Positions 19,209 through 27,960 of a DNA stretch of 50,544 bases are shown one piece after another. Each line of letters opens with the position of its first letter. The stretch's first letter is position 1. Both the position numbers and the translations under genes were made by a program. The notes below the pieces were generated by a model. It ran no database searches. It worked only from the letters and a program-made list of their open reading frames with translations, and had not been told where the DNA came from. Location: assembly GCA_947503365.1 (NCBI GenBank), contig CANNDT010000026.1, positions 1 through 50,544 on the forward strand. The letters are read 5' to 3'. Source of the DNA: CANNDT01 sp945876205. Its GTDB lineage: Bacteria > Acidobacteriota > Vicinamibacteria > Vicinamibacterales > UBA2999.

Positions 19209-20066
19209 CTACTTGATGCCGCCGCCGGTGCCGGGCTTGAAGGCGCCGGCGGAGCCGTACTGGTTGTCCTCGTTGCAGATGAACTCCAGCAGGTCGCCCA
19301 CGCCCGTCGTCTTGTCCGGGCGGAGCAGGCGGGCGGTGAACTTCAACTTCGCCGGGCGCTCGAGTAGCCCCGGGTCTTCGAGCGTCACCTCGTTGACGAT
19401 CGTCCCCCAGTTGGGCCGGCTGTAACGCTCGACGACGTGCATCTGCTCGGTGTGCGGCGTGCCGCGCCGGTCGAACCAGAACCTGTCGTTGAAGCCGATG
19501 GTGTCGACGACCAGCGTGTCGCCCTCCCACCACCCGATCGAGTGCCCTTCCCACGACGGAATCAGACCATCGGGGTGCTTGCGGCCATCCATGTAGACCA
19601 CGCGGTGCGCGCCCGCGTCGCCCAGCTCGTGAAGGATGTACATGTGGGTCAGCCCCTTGGACGTGTAGGCCATCCCGAACTTCCACGGATAAGGATTGCT
19701 GCGCAGGATCGGCATCGGCAGGCAGGCCGTATAGGGATCGTCCTGCGACTTCCGCGTGTTTCTCAACTGCTGCGCCCAGGGGAGGAAGGTCATCTCGCCA
19801 GGCTTGAGCCCGCCGTCGCGTTCGATGTCAGCGATGGTGCCGCCGCCCACCCACGGACCCGTGAGGTCGATCTTGCCGTCGGGCAGCCTTGGCACCGGCT
19901 GGCTATTGGCCTCGGCGGCCGGCACCGTCGGACTCCCCGGGTTGATGAACGCGATCCCGGCTTCGACCGTCTGGCTGTTGGGATTATTGCCCTGTAGCGC
20001 GAGCTGTGCTGCGGCCGGGCGCGAGAGGGAGGCGACGGCGATCGAGATGAACAGCAGTCGTTTCAC
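19209..20066 (-). CDS. exported hypothetical protein, 285 aa
   Basis: Signal peptide KRLLFISIAVASLSRPAAAQ, then a secreted domain with PRLPDGKIDLTGPWVGGG, CLPMPILRSNPYPWKFG, RVVYMDGRKHPDGLIPSWEGHSIGWWEGDTLVVDTIGFNDRFWFDRRG and HVVERYSRPNW. I associate this layout with a large family of exported proteins in Acidobacteria and other soil bacteria, without known function. Two Cys may form a disulfide. It follows the HipA-like gene by nine bases in the same direction, so the two could share a transcript. Confidence 0.7.
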   Translation of the reverse strand: MKRLLFISIAVASLSRPAAAQLALQGNNPNSQTVEAGIAFINPGSPTVPAAEANSQPVPRLPDGKIDLTGPWVGGGTIADIERDGGLKPGEMTFLPWAQQLRNTRKSQDDPYTACLPMPILRSNPYPWKFGMAYTSKGLTHMYILHELGDAGAHRVVYMDGRKHPDGLIPSWEGHSIGWWEGDTLVVDTIGFNDRFWFDRRGTPHTEQMHVVERYSRPNWGTIVNEVTLEDPGLLERPAKLKFTARLLRPDKTTGVGDLLEFICNEDNQYGSAGAFKPGTGGGIK

Positions 20067-20075
20067 CCGGAAATT

Positions 20076-21341
20076 CTAGATCGGGACGAGCGCCTTCACG
20101 TTTGCCGCGGAAACCGTCCGAACATCATCCGACACGCGAGCATCGTCACTCGCCAGTTGCCAGAATTCACGCGCTGCCGCGCGGGCGTCGTCCCAGACGT
20201 CCAGCGTGTCGGCGGTCGCGTGCGGCGGTGCAAAGGTTCGCGGCGCCACCTGGCCATCGGCCGTCGGCGCGTACAGCATCGAGACCTGATCGAACGCCGG
20301 CGCAAGCCGCAGCGCTGCGCCGCCGGTAAGGAAGACGACGTTGTGCGGATGCCGGTCCGTATTGGCGATCAGTGCGCCGAACGCATCCAGCCACTGAAGG
20401 CGGCGGGCGTCTTCATGAGACAGGCGCCCGGCGTCTCTCAGGAGAACGGCCGCTCGAGCCCATGGGTCCGCGGGATCGTCGTGAACCGCCGCCATGCTCG
20501 AGACGGCCACGCGGCCTCTGATGCCGACGCGATCGAATCGGTCGCTCTCGAGGAAGTAGTGCGAGTCGGTGTCGACAATGGTCGTGTGGGCCGCTGGCAC
20601 GCCGCGAGTCGACACGACCTTCAGCGCCAGCGCTTCGAGCACGAGGAGATCGCACCAGCGCCTGGCGACGGCATCACCGGCGCCGCCACGAGCGGCGAAC
20701 TTAACCAGCACGTGATGCCCCTCAACAAAGGCTCCGAACTTCGGACGCTCACCGCCCGCCGATGATCCTGGAGGATGTCCGGCGATCGTGGCCTCAGCCA
20801 AGGCAGGGTAGTCGCCACGCGTCCTGACCGGAATGTCGAGCGCCTGCCAGCGAGCAAACGATTCATCCCCAACAATGAGATTGCCGGGCAGGTCCTCACC
20901 ACGCCGCGACATCGCCAGCAGCGTGTGGTGATCGGACCAATCGGTCAGGCGCGCCGGGAGGCGCAGATCCGGGTGCATCGCCGCAAAATGTCGTCCGAGG
21001 AATCCGGATGGACGCGCATCTGCGAGCTCGATCGGAAGCCCGTCCGACACGGTGCCTCTGGGCGTCCACACCGTCTGTCGCGCCGTCAGTGTGAAGAGTT
21101 CGCCGTCCGACCGAGCGGTTCCGGCTTCCAGAATTCGAAAGAGAGGGAAGCGCGACGTGTCCAAGGGCGGCCACGTCTGCCGCCAGCCATAACGCGTGGC
21201 GCGGCCTCGGCCGATCGCCACAACATCAGCCCCTGCCTGCCGGATGGCGCGCATCAGCGTCGCTGGGGAGACGTCGAGTCTTTGCCGGAGGTCAGCCGCG
21301 TGAAGCACTCCTCGGCCAAGTTCGGTTGAAACCGCATTCAT
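20076..21341 (-). CDS. HipA-family Ser/Thr kinase with N-terminal HTH (YjjJ-like)
   Basis: A 421-aa protein. An N-terminal winged-helix segment (HAADLRQRLDVSPATLMRAIRQAGADVVAIG) is fused to a HipA kinase domain. Kinase features are the Gly/Ser loop GSSAGGERPKFGAF, lysine in HHVLVKF, YFLESDRFDR, the catalytic loop IANTDRHPHNVVFL and metal-binding PAFDQVSM. No HipB antitoxin is adjacent; the fused HTH may take that role, as in E. coli YjjJ. The promoter is a strikingly AT-rich island with a perfect palindrome just ahead of the start, consistent with autoregulation. Toxin activity is inferred only. Confidence 0.85.
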   Translation of the reverse strand: MNAVSTELGRGVLHAADLRQRLDVSPATLMRAIRQAGADVVAIGRGRATRYGWRQTWPPLDTSRFPLFRILEAGTARSDGELFTLTARQTVWTPRGTVSDGLPIELADARPSGFLGRHFAAMHPDLRLPARLTDWSDHHTLLAMSRRGEDLPGNLIVGDESFARWQALDIPVRTRGDYPALAEATIAGHPPGSSAGGERPKFGAFVEGHHVLVKFAARGGAGDAVARRWCDLLVLEALALKVVSTRGVPAAHTTIVDTDSHYFLESDRFDRVGIRGRVAVSSMAAVHDDPADPWARAAVLLRDAGRLSHEDARRLQWLDAFGALIANTDRHPHNVVFLTGGAALRLAPAFDQVSMLYAPTADGQVAPRTFAPPHATADTLDVWDDARAAAREFWQLASDDARVSDDVRTVSAANVKALVPI

Positions 21342-21344
21342 TAC

Positions 21345-21433
21345 GAAACGATTTTATACGATAATAATCGTATAATTAAAGTGATAATTCACGATATGCG
21401 ACAATAATAGAAACAATACATGAAACGATTTTA
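21345..21433 (-). promoter_or_regulatory. AT-rich operator region of the HipA-like gene
   Basis: A perfect 9-base inverted repeat, TTATACGAT-AATA-ATCGTATAA, lies at 21354-21375, only 13 bases before the start codon. The 12-mer GAAACGATTTTA occurs at 21345-21356 and again at 21422-21433. The whole stretch is far more AT-rich than its surroundings. It probably holds both promoter and binding sites for the gene's own HTH domain. Confidence 0.55.
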
Positions 21434-21458
21434 AGCACGAGATCGTTCCCATGGAAAT

Positions 21459-21486
21459 GAAAAAGGCCAGCTCTGGTGAGCTGGCC
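21459..21486 (-). terminator. rho-independent terminator of the initiator tRNA
   Basis: Read on the minus strand: GGCCAGCTC, loop ACCA, GAGCTGGCC, then TTTTTC. The 9-base-pair GC-rich stem followed directly by a T run is a textbook terminator, 10 bases past the tRNA CCA end. Confidence 0.9.
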
Positions 21487-21496
21487 TTCTTGAAAG

Positions 21497-21573
<77 letters not shown>

Positions 21574-21579
21574 TCATGT

Positions 21580-21614
21580 ATCGAACTTGGAACTTGGAAC
21601 CTGGAACTTGAAAC
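21580..21614. repeat. NNGGAAC heptamer array (a)
   Basis: Five consecutive seven-base units: ATCGAAC, TTGGAAC, TTGGAAC, CTGGAAC, TTGAAAC. It sits between the FtsB-like gene and the tRNA. Similar arrays are at 23175-23202 and 27961-27988. Confidence 0.65.
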
Positions 21615-21701
21615 CGAGCGCCTAGAAAGGCTCTCACCTCGCCCCAGGACTTACCAATGTAACACGTGGATGAGCAGGCGTAAAGGCGCGAGACGATGTG
21701 T

Positions 21702-22055
21702 TCAGCGCTTTTGATCGGCTGGACCGATGTCTTTGACGATGAACAGCTTCTCGCCGGGCTTCATGAGTCCGAGCTCCCGGCGGGCAATCTCTTCAATCGC
21801 GTCCGGATCTTCACGCAGCCGGCGGGCCTGTTCGCGGAGCTGCGCGTTGGCCGATTTCGCGTCGGTGAGCGACTGCTCGAGCGCCTGGTACTCCTGGCGC
21901 ACCTTCATCATTGCCAGCAGCCCCTTGTCGCCGACCAGGGCGTCGACGACGAGCACGCAGCCGACGAAGATGAGCAGGTACTGGACGGCATGCCGCCCGC
22001 GCCCGCGCGGCGTCGTAGAGGAGCCCGAATCCGAGGAAGATGCCTTTTTTTTCAA
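21702..22055 (-). CDS. FtsB/DivIC-like septum formation initiator
   Basis: A 117-aa protein from a TTG start giving MKKKASSSDSG. One membrane helix (HAVQYLLIFVGCVLVVDALVG) is followed by a coiled coil (MMKVRQEYQALEQSLTDAKSANAQLREQARRLRED). The conserved tail is PDAIEEIARRELGLMKPGEKLFIVKD, typical of the septum initiator family (PF04977). It should join the FtsBLQ divisome subcomplex. Upstream in-frame codons to 22163 are possible but cross a region of repeated GTACAAG sites. It is divergent from cutA. Confidence 0.85.
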   Translation of the reverse strand: MKKKASSSDSGSSTTPRGRGRHAVQYLLIFVGCVLVVDALVGDKGLLAMMKVRQEYQALEQSLTDAKSANAQLREQARRLREDPDAIEEIARRELGLMKPGEKLFIVKDIGPADQKR

Positions 22056-22103
22056 CGCAAACCGCCGCCAACGACGTGGGAGAATAGCGCGTTTCGATCC
22101 CGA

Positions 22104-22197
22104 GTACAAGCGCTCGTAGCACCCACCACGATCCCTTGTACCGGAGTGTCGACCGAAGTACAAGTCTTAAATAGCGCACCCCGGAAAAAAGTACAAG
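22104..22197. repeat. four GTACAAG sites between divergent genes
   Basis: The 7-mer GTACAAG lies at 22104-22110, 22158-22164 and 22191-22197, with its reverse complement CTTGTAC at 22135-22141. They occupy the gap between the FtsB-like gene and cutA. They could be binding sites for one regulator. Confidence 0.4.
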
Positions 22198-22204
22198 GGG
22201 AATC

Positions 22205-22537
22205 GTGAGCTCAGCCGCAGACACCTCCGCCGTCATCGTCCTCACCACGGTCGGCGCCGACGCCGACGCCGTAGAACTGGCGCGCGCCCTCGTCGAGCAG
22301 CGGCTCGTCGCCTGCGTCAACGTCATCGCCGGGGTGACCTCGATCTATCGCTGGAAGGACGGGGTCGAACAGGACGACGAGCAGTTGCTCGTGATGAAGA
22401 CGACCAAGGAGCTGGTCGTGGCCCTGCAGGCGCGGCTCCGCGAGCTCCATCCCTACGAGCTGCCCGAGTTCGTGGTGATACCGGTCAGCGGCGGATCGGA
22501 GGCCTATCTGGGCTGGCTCTGCGGCTCGGTCGGCTGA
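22205..22537 (+). CDS. cutA: divalent-cation tolerance protein CutA
   Basis: A 110-aa protein with the family signatures ALVEQRLVACVNVIAGVTSIYRWKDGVEQDDEQLLVMKTT and HPYELPEFVVIPVSGGSEAYLGWL. It forms a very stable trimer; the role in metal tolerance is still unsettled. The GTG start has AAGGGG four bases ahead. It ends 34 bases inside the convergent DedA gene. Confidence 0.94.
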   Translation: MSSAADTSAVIVLTTVGADADAVELARALVEQRLVACVNVIAGVTSIYRWKDGVEQDDEQLLVMKTTKELVVALQARLRELHPYELPEFVVIPVSGGSEAYLGWLCGSVG

Positions 22538-23172
22538 CGTCGATGCCGGAGATACTCGAACAGGATCGGTAGCAGCGACACGAAGACGATCCCGAGCGCC
22601 ACCAGCGAGAAGTTGTTCTTCACGACCGGCACGTTCCCGAAGACATATCCCGCCCCGAGACAGATCCCGACCCACGCGATCGCACCCGTGACGTTGTAGA
22701 GCGCAAAGGTGCGATACGACATCTCCGCGACCCCCGCCACAAACGGCACGAACGTGCGCACGATCGGCACGAACCGGGCGAGCACAATCGCCTTGCCGCC
22801 ATGCCGCTCGAAGAACTCGTGCGCGCGCGCGACATAGGCCGGATTGACCCATCGGGCCCACGTCGGATTCGTCTGCGCCTTGTGAATGATGCCGAGTCCC
22901 GCCGAGCGTCCGATCGCGTAGTTCACCGCGTCACCGGCGATCGCGGCCACGGCGAGCAGCAGGAACGCGAGCCGGACGTCGAACGCCCCCACGACCGACA
23001 GCGCCCCAATCGCGAAGATCAGCGAATCGCCGGGAAGAAAGGGCGTGACGATCAGGCCGGTCTCGGCGAAGACGATGGCGAAGAGGATGACGTAGGTGAG
23101 CGCGCCGTAGGTGTTGACGAGCTCTACGAGGTAGACGTCGACGTGAAGGAGCAGATCGATGAGATGGGCCAC
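22504..23172 (-). CDS. DedA-family membrane protein
   Basis: A 222-aa integral membrane protein. DedA/SNARE-associated hallmarks are AETGLIVTPFLPGDSLIF (re-entrant Glu), GDAVNYAIGR and FFERHGGKAIVLARFVPIVRTFVPFVAGVAEMSYRTF with conserved arginines. Members help flip lipid carriers or maintain membrane potential. It lies 21 bases after the trans-sulfuration gene in the same direction; a heptamer array fills that gap. Confidence 0.92.
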   Translation of the reverse strand: MAHLIDLLLHVDVYLVELVNTYGALTYVILFAIVFAETGLIVTPFLPGDSLIFAIGALSVVGAFDVRLAFLLLAVAAIAGDAVNYAIGRSAGLGIIHKAQTNPTWARWVNPAYVARAHEFFERHGGKAIVLARFVPIVRTFVPFVAGVAEMSYRTFALYNVTGAIAWVGICLGAGYVFGNVPVVKNNFSLVALGIVFVSLLPILFEYLRHRRQPTEPQSQPR

Positions 23173-23174
23173 GC

Positions 23175-23202
23175 GGTTCCTGGTTCCTGGTTCCTAGTTC
23201 TG
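23175..23202. repeat. NNGGAAC heptamer array (b)
   Basis: On the plus strand three GGTTCCT units and AGTTCTG; in reverse complement they are CAGGAAC-type heptamers. The array includes the stop codon of the trans-sulfuration gene, so it has been tolerated at a coding end. Confidence 0.65.
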
Positions 23203-24384
23203 GACCTTGTCCAGCGCCTGCGCGAGATCTTCCTTCAGGTCGTCGATGTCCTCGATGCCAACCGAGACGCGGACGAGGTCATCGGTCACGCCGATCGCCG
23301 CGCGCCGCTCTGCCGGCACCGAGGCGTGGGTCATCGTCGCCGGATGACTGATCAGCGTTTCGACGCCGCCAAGGCTTTCGGCCAGCGCCATCAGCCGGAC
23401 GCTATTGAGCAGCGTCTCGGCCCGCCTGAAGGTGCCGAGCTCGAACGAAATCAGGCCGCCGAAGCCCCGCATCTGCCGTGTCGCGAGCGCATGCTGTGGA
23501 TGCGACGCCAGGCCGGGGTAGTGCACGCGCTTCACCTTCGGATGCGAGGCGAGATACTCGGCCAGCACTTCCGCGTTGGCATTGTGACGCTCCATCCGGA
23601 TCGGCAGCGTCTTGGTGCCGCGCAGCACCAGCCAGGCGTCCATCGGGCCGAGGATCGCGCCCTCGGCGTTCTGCACGAACTTCAGCCACTCGATGTGCTC
23701 GTCGCGCACCGCCACGACGATCCCGCCGACGCTGTCGGAGTGGCCGTTCAGGAACTTCGTCGTGCTGTGGACGACGATGTCGGCGCCGAAATCGAGCGGC
23801 CGCTGGACGAACGGGCTCGCGAAGGTGTTGTCGACGACGACGAACACGCCGCGCTCGTGCGCAATCTGCGACGCGACCGCGATGTCGGTGATGCGCAGTA
23901 CCGGATTGGTCGGCGTCTCCAGGAACAGCATCTTCGTGTTCGGCTGAATGGCGTTGCGGATCTGATCGGGCTGCGACGTATCGACGTAGGAAAAATCGAG
24001 CTGGTACTTCCGCAGCACGCGTTCGAACAACCGGTAGGTGCCGCCGTAGGTGTTGTCGGTGACGACCACGTGGTCGCCCGACTGCAGCAGCGTCATGATC
24101 GCGCCCTCGGCGGCCATGCCCGAGGCAAACGCGAAGCCGGCCTTGCCGTTCTCGATCGCGGCGACGTTGGCCTCGAGGGCCGCTCTCGTCGGGTTCTGCG
24201 TGCGCGCGTACTCGTAGCCCTTGTGCACGCCCAGGGCGTCCTGCACGTAGGTCGAGGTCTGGTAGATCGGGGTGATGATGGCGCCGGTCGAGGGGTCCGG
24301 CGTCTGTCCCGCGTGGATGCAGATGGTGCTGAAGCGCGCGTTGTCTCGCAGTTTCACGTGAGCAAAAGAGTACTCTGTTATCAT
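23194..24384 (-). CDS. cystathionine gamma-synthase/lyase-type PLP enzyme
   Basis: A 396-aa Cys/Met metabolism PLP enzyme. Landmarks are PIYQTSTYVQ, YEYARTQNPTRAALEANVAAIE, FASGMAA, NTYGGTYRLFE, ETPTNP, VVDNTFASPFVQRPLDFGADIVVHSTTKFLNGHSD (the PLP lysine is in STTKF) and the C-terminal SLGGVETLISHPATMTHASV. It acts on cystathionine or O-acyl-homoserine in the trans-sulfuration pathway; sequence alone does not separate synthase (MetB) from lyase. The ATG at 24384 leaves 16 bases to the divergent phosphatase start. Confidence 0.92.
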   Translation of the reverse strand: MITEYSFAHVKLRDNARFSTICIHAGQTPDPSTGAIITPIYQTSTYVQDALGVHKGYEYARTQNPTRAALEANVAAIENGKAGFAFASGMAAEGAIMTLLQSGDHVVVTDNTYGGTYRLFERVLRKYQLDFSYVDTSQPDQIRNAIQPNTKMLFLETPTNPVLRITDIAVASQIAHERGVFVVVDNTFASPFVQRPLDFGADIVVHSTTKFLNGHSDSVGGIVVAVRDEHIEWLKFVQNAEGAILGPMDAWLVLRGTKTLPIRMERHNANAEVLAEYLASHPKVKRVHYPGLASHPQHALATRQMRGFGGLISFELGTFRRAETLLNSVRLMALAESLGGVETLISHPATMTHASVPAERRAAIGVTDDLVRVSVGIEDIDDLKEDLAQALDKVQN

Positions 24385-24400
24385 CGTCGGCGACAACCGC

Positions 24401-26449
24401 GTGCCCGCCATCCGCGACTGGCTCACCGGCTCTCTTGCCGGCCGCGCGCTCCTCGTCGGCACGTTCGTCAAGAGCGCCACGCTGGCGCTTGCCGCGCTTA
24501 CAGGTCCGCTCTCCGCTCTGCCCGCCGCGATCGACACGATCGGCGGCCTCATCCTGCTCGCCGGCGCCTCGGTCCTCGTCTACCGCCTCTTCGTCGTCGT
24601 CAAGCGGCGCATGCTGTGGCGCGTTCGCCGCAAGCTGACGCTCTCCTACATCTTCATCGGCCTGGTGCCGGCGGCGCTGATCATCGTCTTCTTCCTGTTG
24701 TGCGGCCTGCTGCTGTTCTTCAACATCAGCTCGTATCTCGTGCAGTCGCGTCTCGCGGCGCTCGGCGATCAGACGCGGTTTCTCGCCGACACCGCCGTGC
24801 TCGAGCTGCAGCGATCGCAGGGGGCCGCCGAGTTTGCCGAAACCCTTCAACGCCGCCAGGCTGGCGCGTCCGCGAAATACCCGAGTGCGTCGTATTCGTT
24901 AGCCCTGGCGCGGAGAAGCTGCGACGGCGGGGCAGCCGCGGAGCCACGCCCGTCCGCTGTCACCGCGCCGATGGTGGCTGGGCCGTGGTCCCACGCTGAA
25001 CCGCCGACGGGGTTGCCGGCCTGGATCGGATGTGCGGGCTACTCGGGCCTCGTCAACTATGGCGGGCCGCGCACGCAGCTCGCCGTCCGCGCCGTGGCAT
25101 TCGAGGATGCGCCGATGCCCACCTATGCGGTCATCGTCGACGTGCCGCTCGGTGCCGACATCGAGCAGCAGTTGAAGGACGACACCGGCATCGAGATCGG
25201 TCCGGTGGTCGGCATCGGCGCCGTCGGGCAGAACTTCGAGGACGTCGACGTGCCGGAGAGCCGCCCGCTCGACCGTCCGCGCGAGTGGGTCGCATTTCTC
25301 GACTACACCGATTGGGCGACGGGAGAGCCGAGTACCGCGACCATGGCGATCCGCACCAGCATCGGCAATATTTACGATCGCCTCTCGGCCGCTCCGGTCG
25401 CGCGGCTTCGCAGCTTCAATTTTGGCCAGGTGCTGCTGATCCTGCTGGGCGTCATTGGCACGCTGTTCCTGGTGATCCAGATCGTGGCGCTCGGCATGGG
25501 CCTGGCGCTGGCGCGATCGATCACCGGGTCGGTGCACGAGCTCTTCGCCGGCACCGAACGGGTGCGCGAGGGAGACTTCACGCAGAAGATCGCGATTCAC
25601 ACGCGCGACCAGCTTGGAGAGCTGGCCGAGTCATTCAACTCGATGACCGCCAGCATCGAAGACCTGCTCGAGCAGAAGGCGGAAAAGGAGCGGCTCGAAC
25701 AGGAGCTGCGGATCGCGCGCACGATCCAGATGTCGCTCCTGCCGCAGGGTGAGATGCGGATGCGCGGCCTCGCGCTGTCCGGGCATTGCGAACCGGCCCG
25801 CGAGGTTGGCGGCGATTACTACGACTTCCTGCCAATCGACGAGCACCGCGTGGGAATCCTGATTGCCGACGTGGCGGGGAAGGGCGCCTCGGCGGCGCTC
25901 TACATGGCCGAGTTGAAGGGATTGATTCTCGCCCTCAGCCAATCGCACCGGTCGCCGAAGGCGTTGCTGATCGAAGCCAACCGCATCATCTCTCAGCATC
26001 TCGACACGCGAAGCTTCATTACCATCACCTACGCCGTGGTGGACGTCGAGGCCCGGACGCTGACGCATGCCCGGGCGGGGCACTGTCCGCTGATGTACCT
26101 GCCTGGTCCGGGCACCGAGCCGCGCCAGGTGCAGGTCATCCTGCCGGATGGCCTGGTGCTTGGCCTGAAGATCGACAATGGGGAGAGGTTCAACGGGCTG
26201 CTCGAGGAAGTGACGTTGCCGCTGGACCCGGGCGATCTCTTCGTCCTCTATACCGATGGGATCACCGAAGCGATGAACAGTGAAGGAGACTGGTTTGGCG
26301 ATGTCCGGCTGGCGACGCTCCTCGAAGACCAGGCCGACCTGCCATTCGACGAGTTACGCGAGCGCATCCTGCGGGAGATCGCCGTATTTGTCGGCGACGC
26401 GCCGCAGCAGGACGATATGACGATGCTGCTGCTGAAAGTGGATGATTAG
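24401..26449 (+). CDS. membrane HAMP-SpoIIE serine phosphatase
   Basis: A 682-aa protein. Two hydrophobic segments lie in the first 110 residues, followed by a periplasmic sensor-like region (about 110-340). A third membrane helix (VLLILLGVIGTLFLVIQIVAL) leads to a HAMP domain (SITGSVHELFAGTERVREGDF...LGELAESFNSM), a coiled coil and a PP2C/SpoIIE domain. The phosphatase landmarks are REVGGDYYDF, LIADVAGKGASAAL, HARAGHCPLMY, LYTDGITEAM and QQDDMTMLLLKV. It likely dephosphorylates a STAS antagonist in response to an envelope signal. GTG start; the next gene begins three bases past its stop. Confidence 0.92.
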   Translation: MPAIRDWLTGSLAGRALLVGTFVKSATLALAALTGPLSALPAAIDTIGGLILLAGASVLVYRLFVVVKRRMLWRVRRKLTLSYIFIGLVPAALIIVFFLLCGLLLFFNISSYLVQSRLAALGDQTRFLADTAVLELQRSQGAAEFAETLQRRQAGASAKYPSASYSLALARRSCDGGAAAEPRPSAVTAPMVAGPWSHAEPPTGLPAWIGCAGYSGLVNYGGPRTQLAVRAVAFEDAPMPTYAVIVDVPLGADIEQQLKDDTGIEIGPVVGIGAVGQNFEDVDVPESRPLDRPREWVAFLDYTDWATGEPSTATMAIRTSIGNIYDRLSAAPVARLRSFNFGQVLLILLGVIGTLFLVIQIVALGMGLALARSITGSVHELFAGTERVREGDFTQKIAIHTRDQLGELAESFNSMTASIEDLLEQKAEKERLEQELRIARTIQMSLLPQGEMRMRGLALSGHCEPAREVGGDYYDFLPIDEHRVGILIADVAGKGASAALYMAELKGLILALSQSHRSPKALLIEANRIISQHLDTRSFITITYAVVDVEARTLTHARAGHCPLMYLPGPGTEPRQVQVILPDGLVLGLKIDNGERFNGLLEEVTLPLDPGDLFVLYTDGITEAMNSEGDWFGDVRLATLLEDQADLPFDELRERILREIAVFVGDAPQQDDMTMLLLKVDD

Positions 26450-26452
26450 GCC

Positions 26453-27382
26453 ATGCCGCCCGTCACCGTCTTCACCACCCCCTCCGACATCGAAGCCAGC
26501 GTCGTCACGGCGCTGCTCGACAGCCATGGGATCGCGAGCTTCCGGATCTCCGGCAATCCGCAGGCGATCTGGCCGATGACCGTGAACTCGCTGGGGCAGA
26601 TCCGGATTGCCGTGCCCGAAAGCGTGGCCGACGAGGCGAGGCGCATCATCGACAGCCATCGCGAGGACGTCGGCACGAAGGTCGTGAGGCTGCGCGACGA
26701 GTTCGAGGGCTTGCAGCGCCGCATCAACTACCGGTTCAAGGACCGAGGGCTGCTCGAGCACGCGCTGACGCACAAGTCGCGCGCCGCGGAAGACGCGTCG
26801 GGCGGGGTCGCCGACAACGAGTCGCTCGAGTTTCTCGGCGATGCGGTGCTCGGCCTGGTCGTGGCCGACGTGCTCTTCAGGCGCTTTCCCGACTACGACG
26901 AAGGACAGAAGTCGAAGGTGAAGGCGTCGGTCGTCTCGACGGCGTCGCTGGCTCGCCACGCCGAGCAGATGGGCCTCGGCGATCACCTGCTGCTGGGCCG
27001 CGGCGAAGAGAAGACCGGCGGCCGCTTCAAGCAGGCGCTGCTGGCCGATGCCTACGAAGCGCTGATCGCCGCGGTGTATCTCGACGGCGGCTTTGACGCC
27101 GCGACCGAGTTCCTGCAGCGCGAGCTGCTCGAGGCGATCGACCTCGGCGCCTCGCAGACGATCGTCGGTCAGGACTACAAGTCAGCGCTGCAGGAGCGGC
27201 TCCAGGCGCTCGGGCATGCGCTGCCCGAATACCGGGTTGCCGGCGAGACCGGCCCCGATCACCGCAAGGTGTTCAGGGTGGAAGTGGTGGTGCACGGCGA
27301 AGTGCTCGGCGCCGCCAGCGGCAATGCGAAGAAGGAAGCGGAGCAGGAAGCGGCGCGGCTCGCGCTCGACAAGCTCGGTTAA
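26453..27382 (+). CDS. rnc: DUF2007-ribonuclease III fusion
   Basis: A single 309-aa frame. Residues 1-75 form a DUF2007 domain (TVFTTPSDIEASVVTALLDSHGI...IRIAVPESVADEARRII). Residues about 83-309 are a complete RNase III: the signature NESLEFLGDAVLG at 122-134, catalytic Asp199 and Glu202 in LLADAYEALIAAVYLDGG, and a C-terminal dsRNA-binding domain from about 240 (DYKSALQERLQALG). It processes rRNA and structured mRNA. An internal GTG at 26684 could yield a normal-length RNase III, but no stop separates the two parts. It follows the phosphatase by three bases and overlaps the convergent LOG gene by four. Confidence 0.9.
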   Translation: MPPVTVFTTPSDIEASVVTALLDSHGIASFRISGNPQAIWPMTVNSLGQIRIAVPESVADEARRIIDSHREDVGTKVVRLRDEFEGLQRRINYRFKDRGLLEHALTHKSRAAEDASGGVADNESLEFLGDAVLGLVVADVLFRRFPDYDEGQKSKVKASVVSTASLARHAEQMGLGDHLLLGRGEEKTGGRFKQALLADAYEALIAAVYLDGGFDAATEFLQRELLEAIDLGASQTIVGQDYKSALQERLQALGHALPEYRVAGETGPDHRKVFRVEVVVHGEVLGAASGNAKKEAEQEAARLALDKLG

Positions 27383-27960
27383 GTGTCTTCCGGCATGATC
27401 CACTTCGGCTCGGGCTCTTCGATCGGCGTCGCGAGCCGATCGAGCAGCGCCGCCGGGTCATCGTCTGCCACGACCATGTCGCGGTTGGACGCTTTCAGGA
27501 ATTCGTCCGCAACCGCGCGATCGAAGAGCGCCAGCAACGGATCGTAAAAGCCGAGCACGTTGAGCAGGCCGCAGCGCTTGCGGTGCAGGCCGAGCTGCGT
27601 CCAGGTCACGACCTCGCAGAACTCCTCGAAGGTACCAAATCCACCCGGCATGGCGATGAAGGCATCCGACAGCTCCGCCATCATCGCCTTGCGCTCGTGC
27701 ATGGAGTTGACGATCCGAAGGTCTGGCAGGGTCTTGTGGCCGACTTCGCGGGCGACCAGCGCGTGGGGGATGACGCCGATGACGTGTCCGCCGGCGGCTT
27801 GCACCGCATCCGCAATCACGCCCATGAGGCCGACGCAGCCGCCCCCGTAGACCAGCCCGATGTTGCGGCGGGTCAGTTCCTGCGCGAGCCGCACGGCGGC
27901 GTCGCGATATTCCGGCCGGTTGCCGGTACTCGAGCCGCAGAAGACACAGACGCGCGTCAT
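27379..27960 (-). CDS. LOG-family nucleotide phosphoribohydrolase (TIGR00730)
   Basis: A 193-aa Rossmann-type protein with the LOG signatures VCVFCGSSTG, GLVYGGGCVGLMG, HERKAMMAELSDAFIAMPGGFGTFEEF (PGGxGTxxE active site) and an acidic C-terminus. Members release ribose 5-phosphate from AMP-type nucleotides and are often called cytokinin riboside monophosphate phosphoribohydrolase. In a soil bacterium a nucleotide-salvage role is more likely. It is the last gene of the minus-strand hut run. Confidence 0.92.
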   Translation of the reverse strand: MTRVCVFCGSSTGNRPEYRDAAVRLAQELTRRNIGLVYGGGCVGLMGVIADAVQAAGGHVIGVIPHALVAREVGHKTLPDLRIVNSMHERKAMMAELSDAFIAMPGGFGTFEEFCEVVTWTQLGLHRKRCGLLNVLGFYDPLLALFDRAVADEFLKASNRDMVVADDDPAALLDRLATPIEEPEPKWIMPEDT

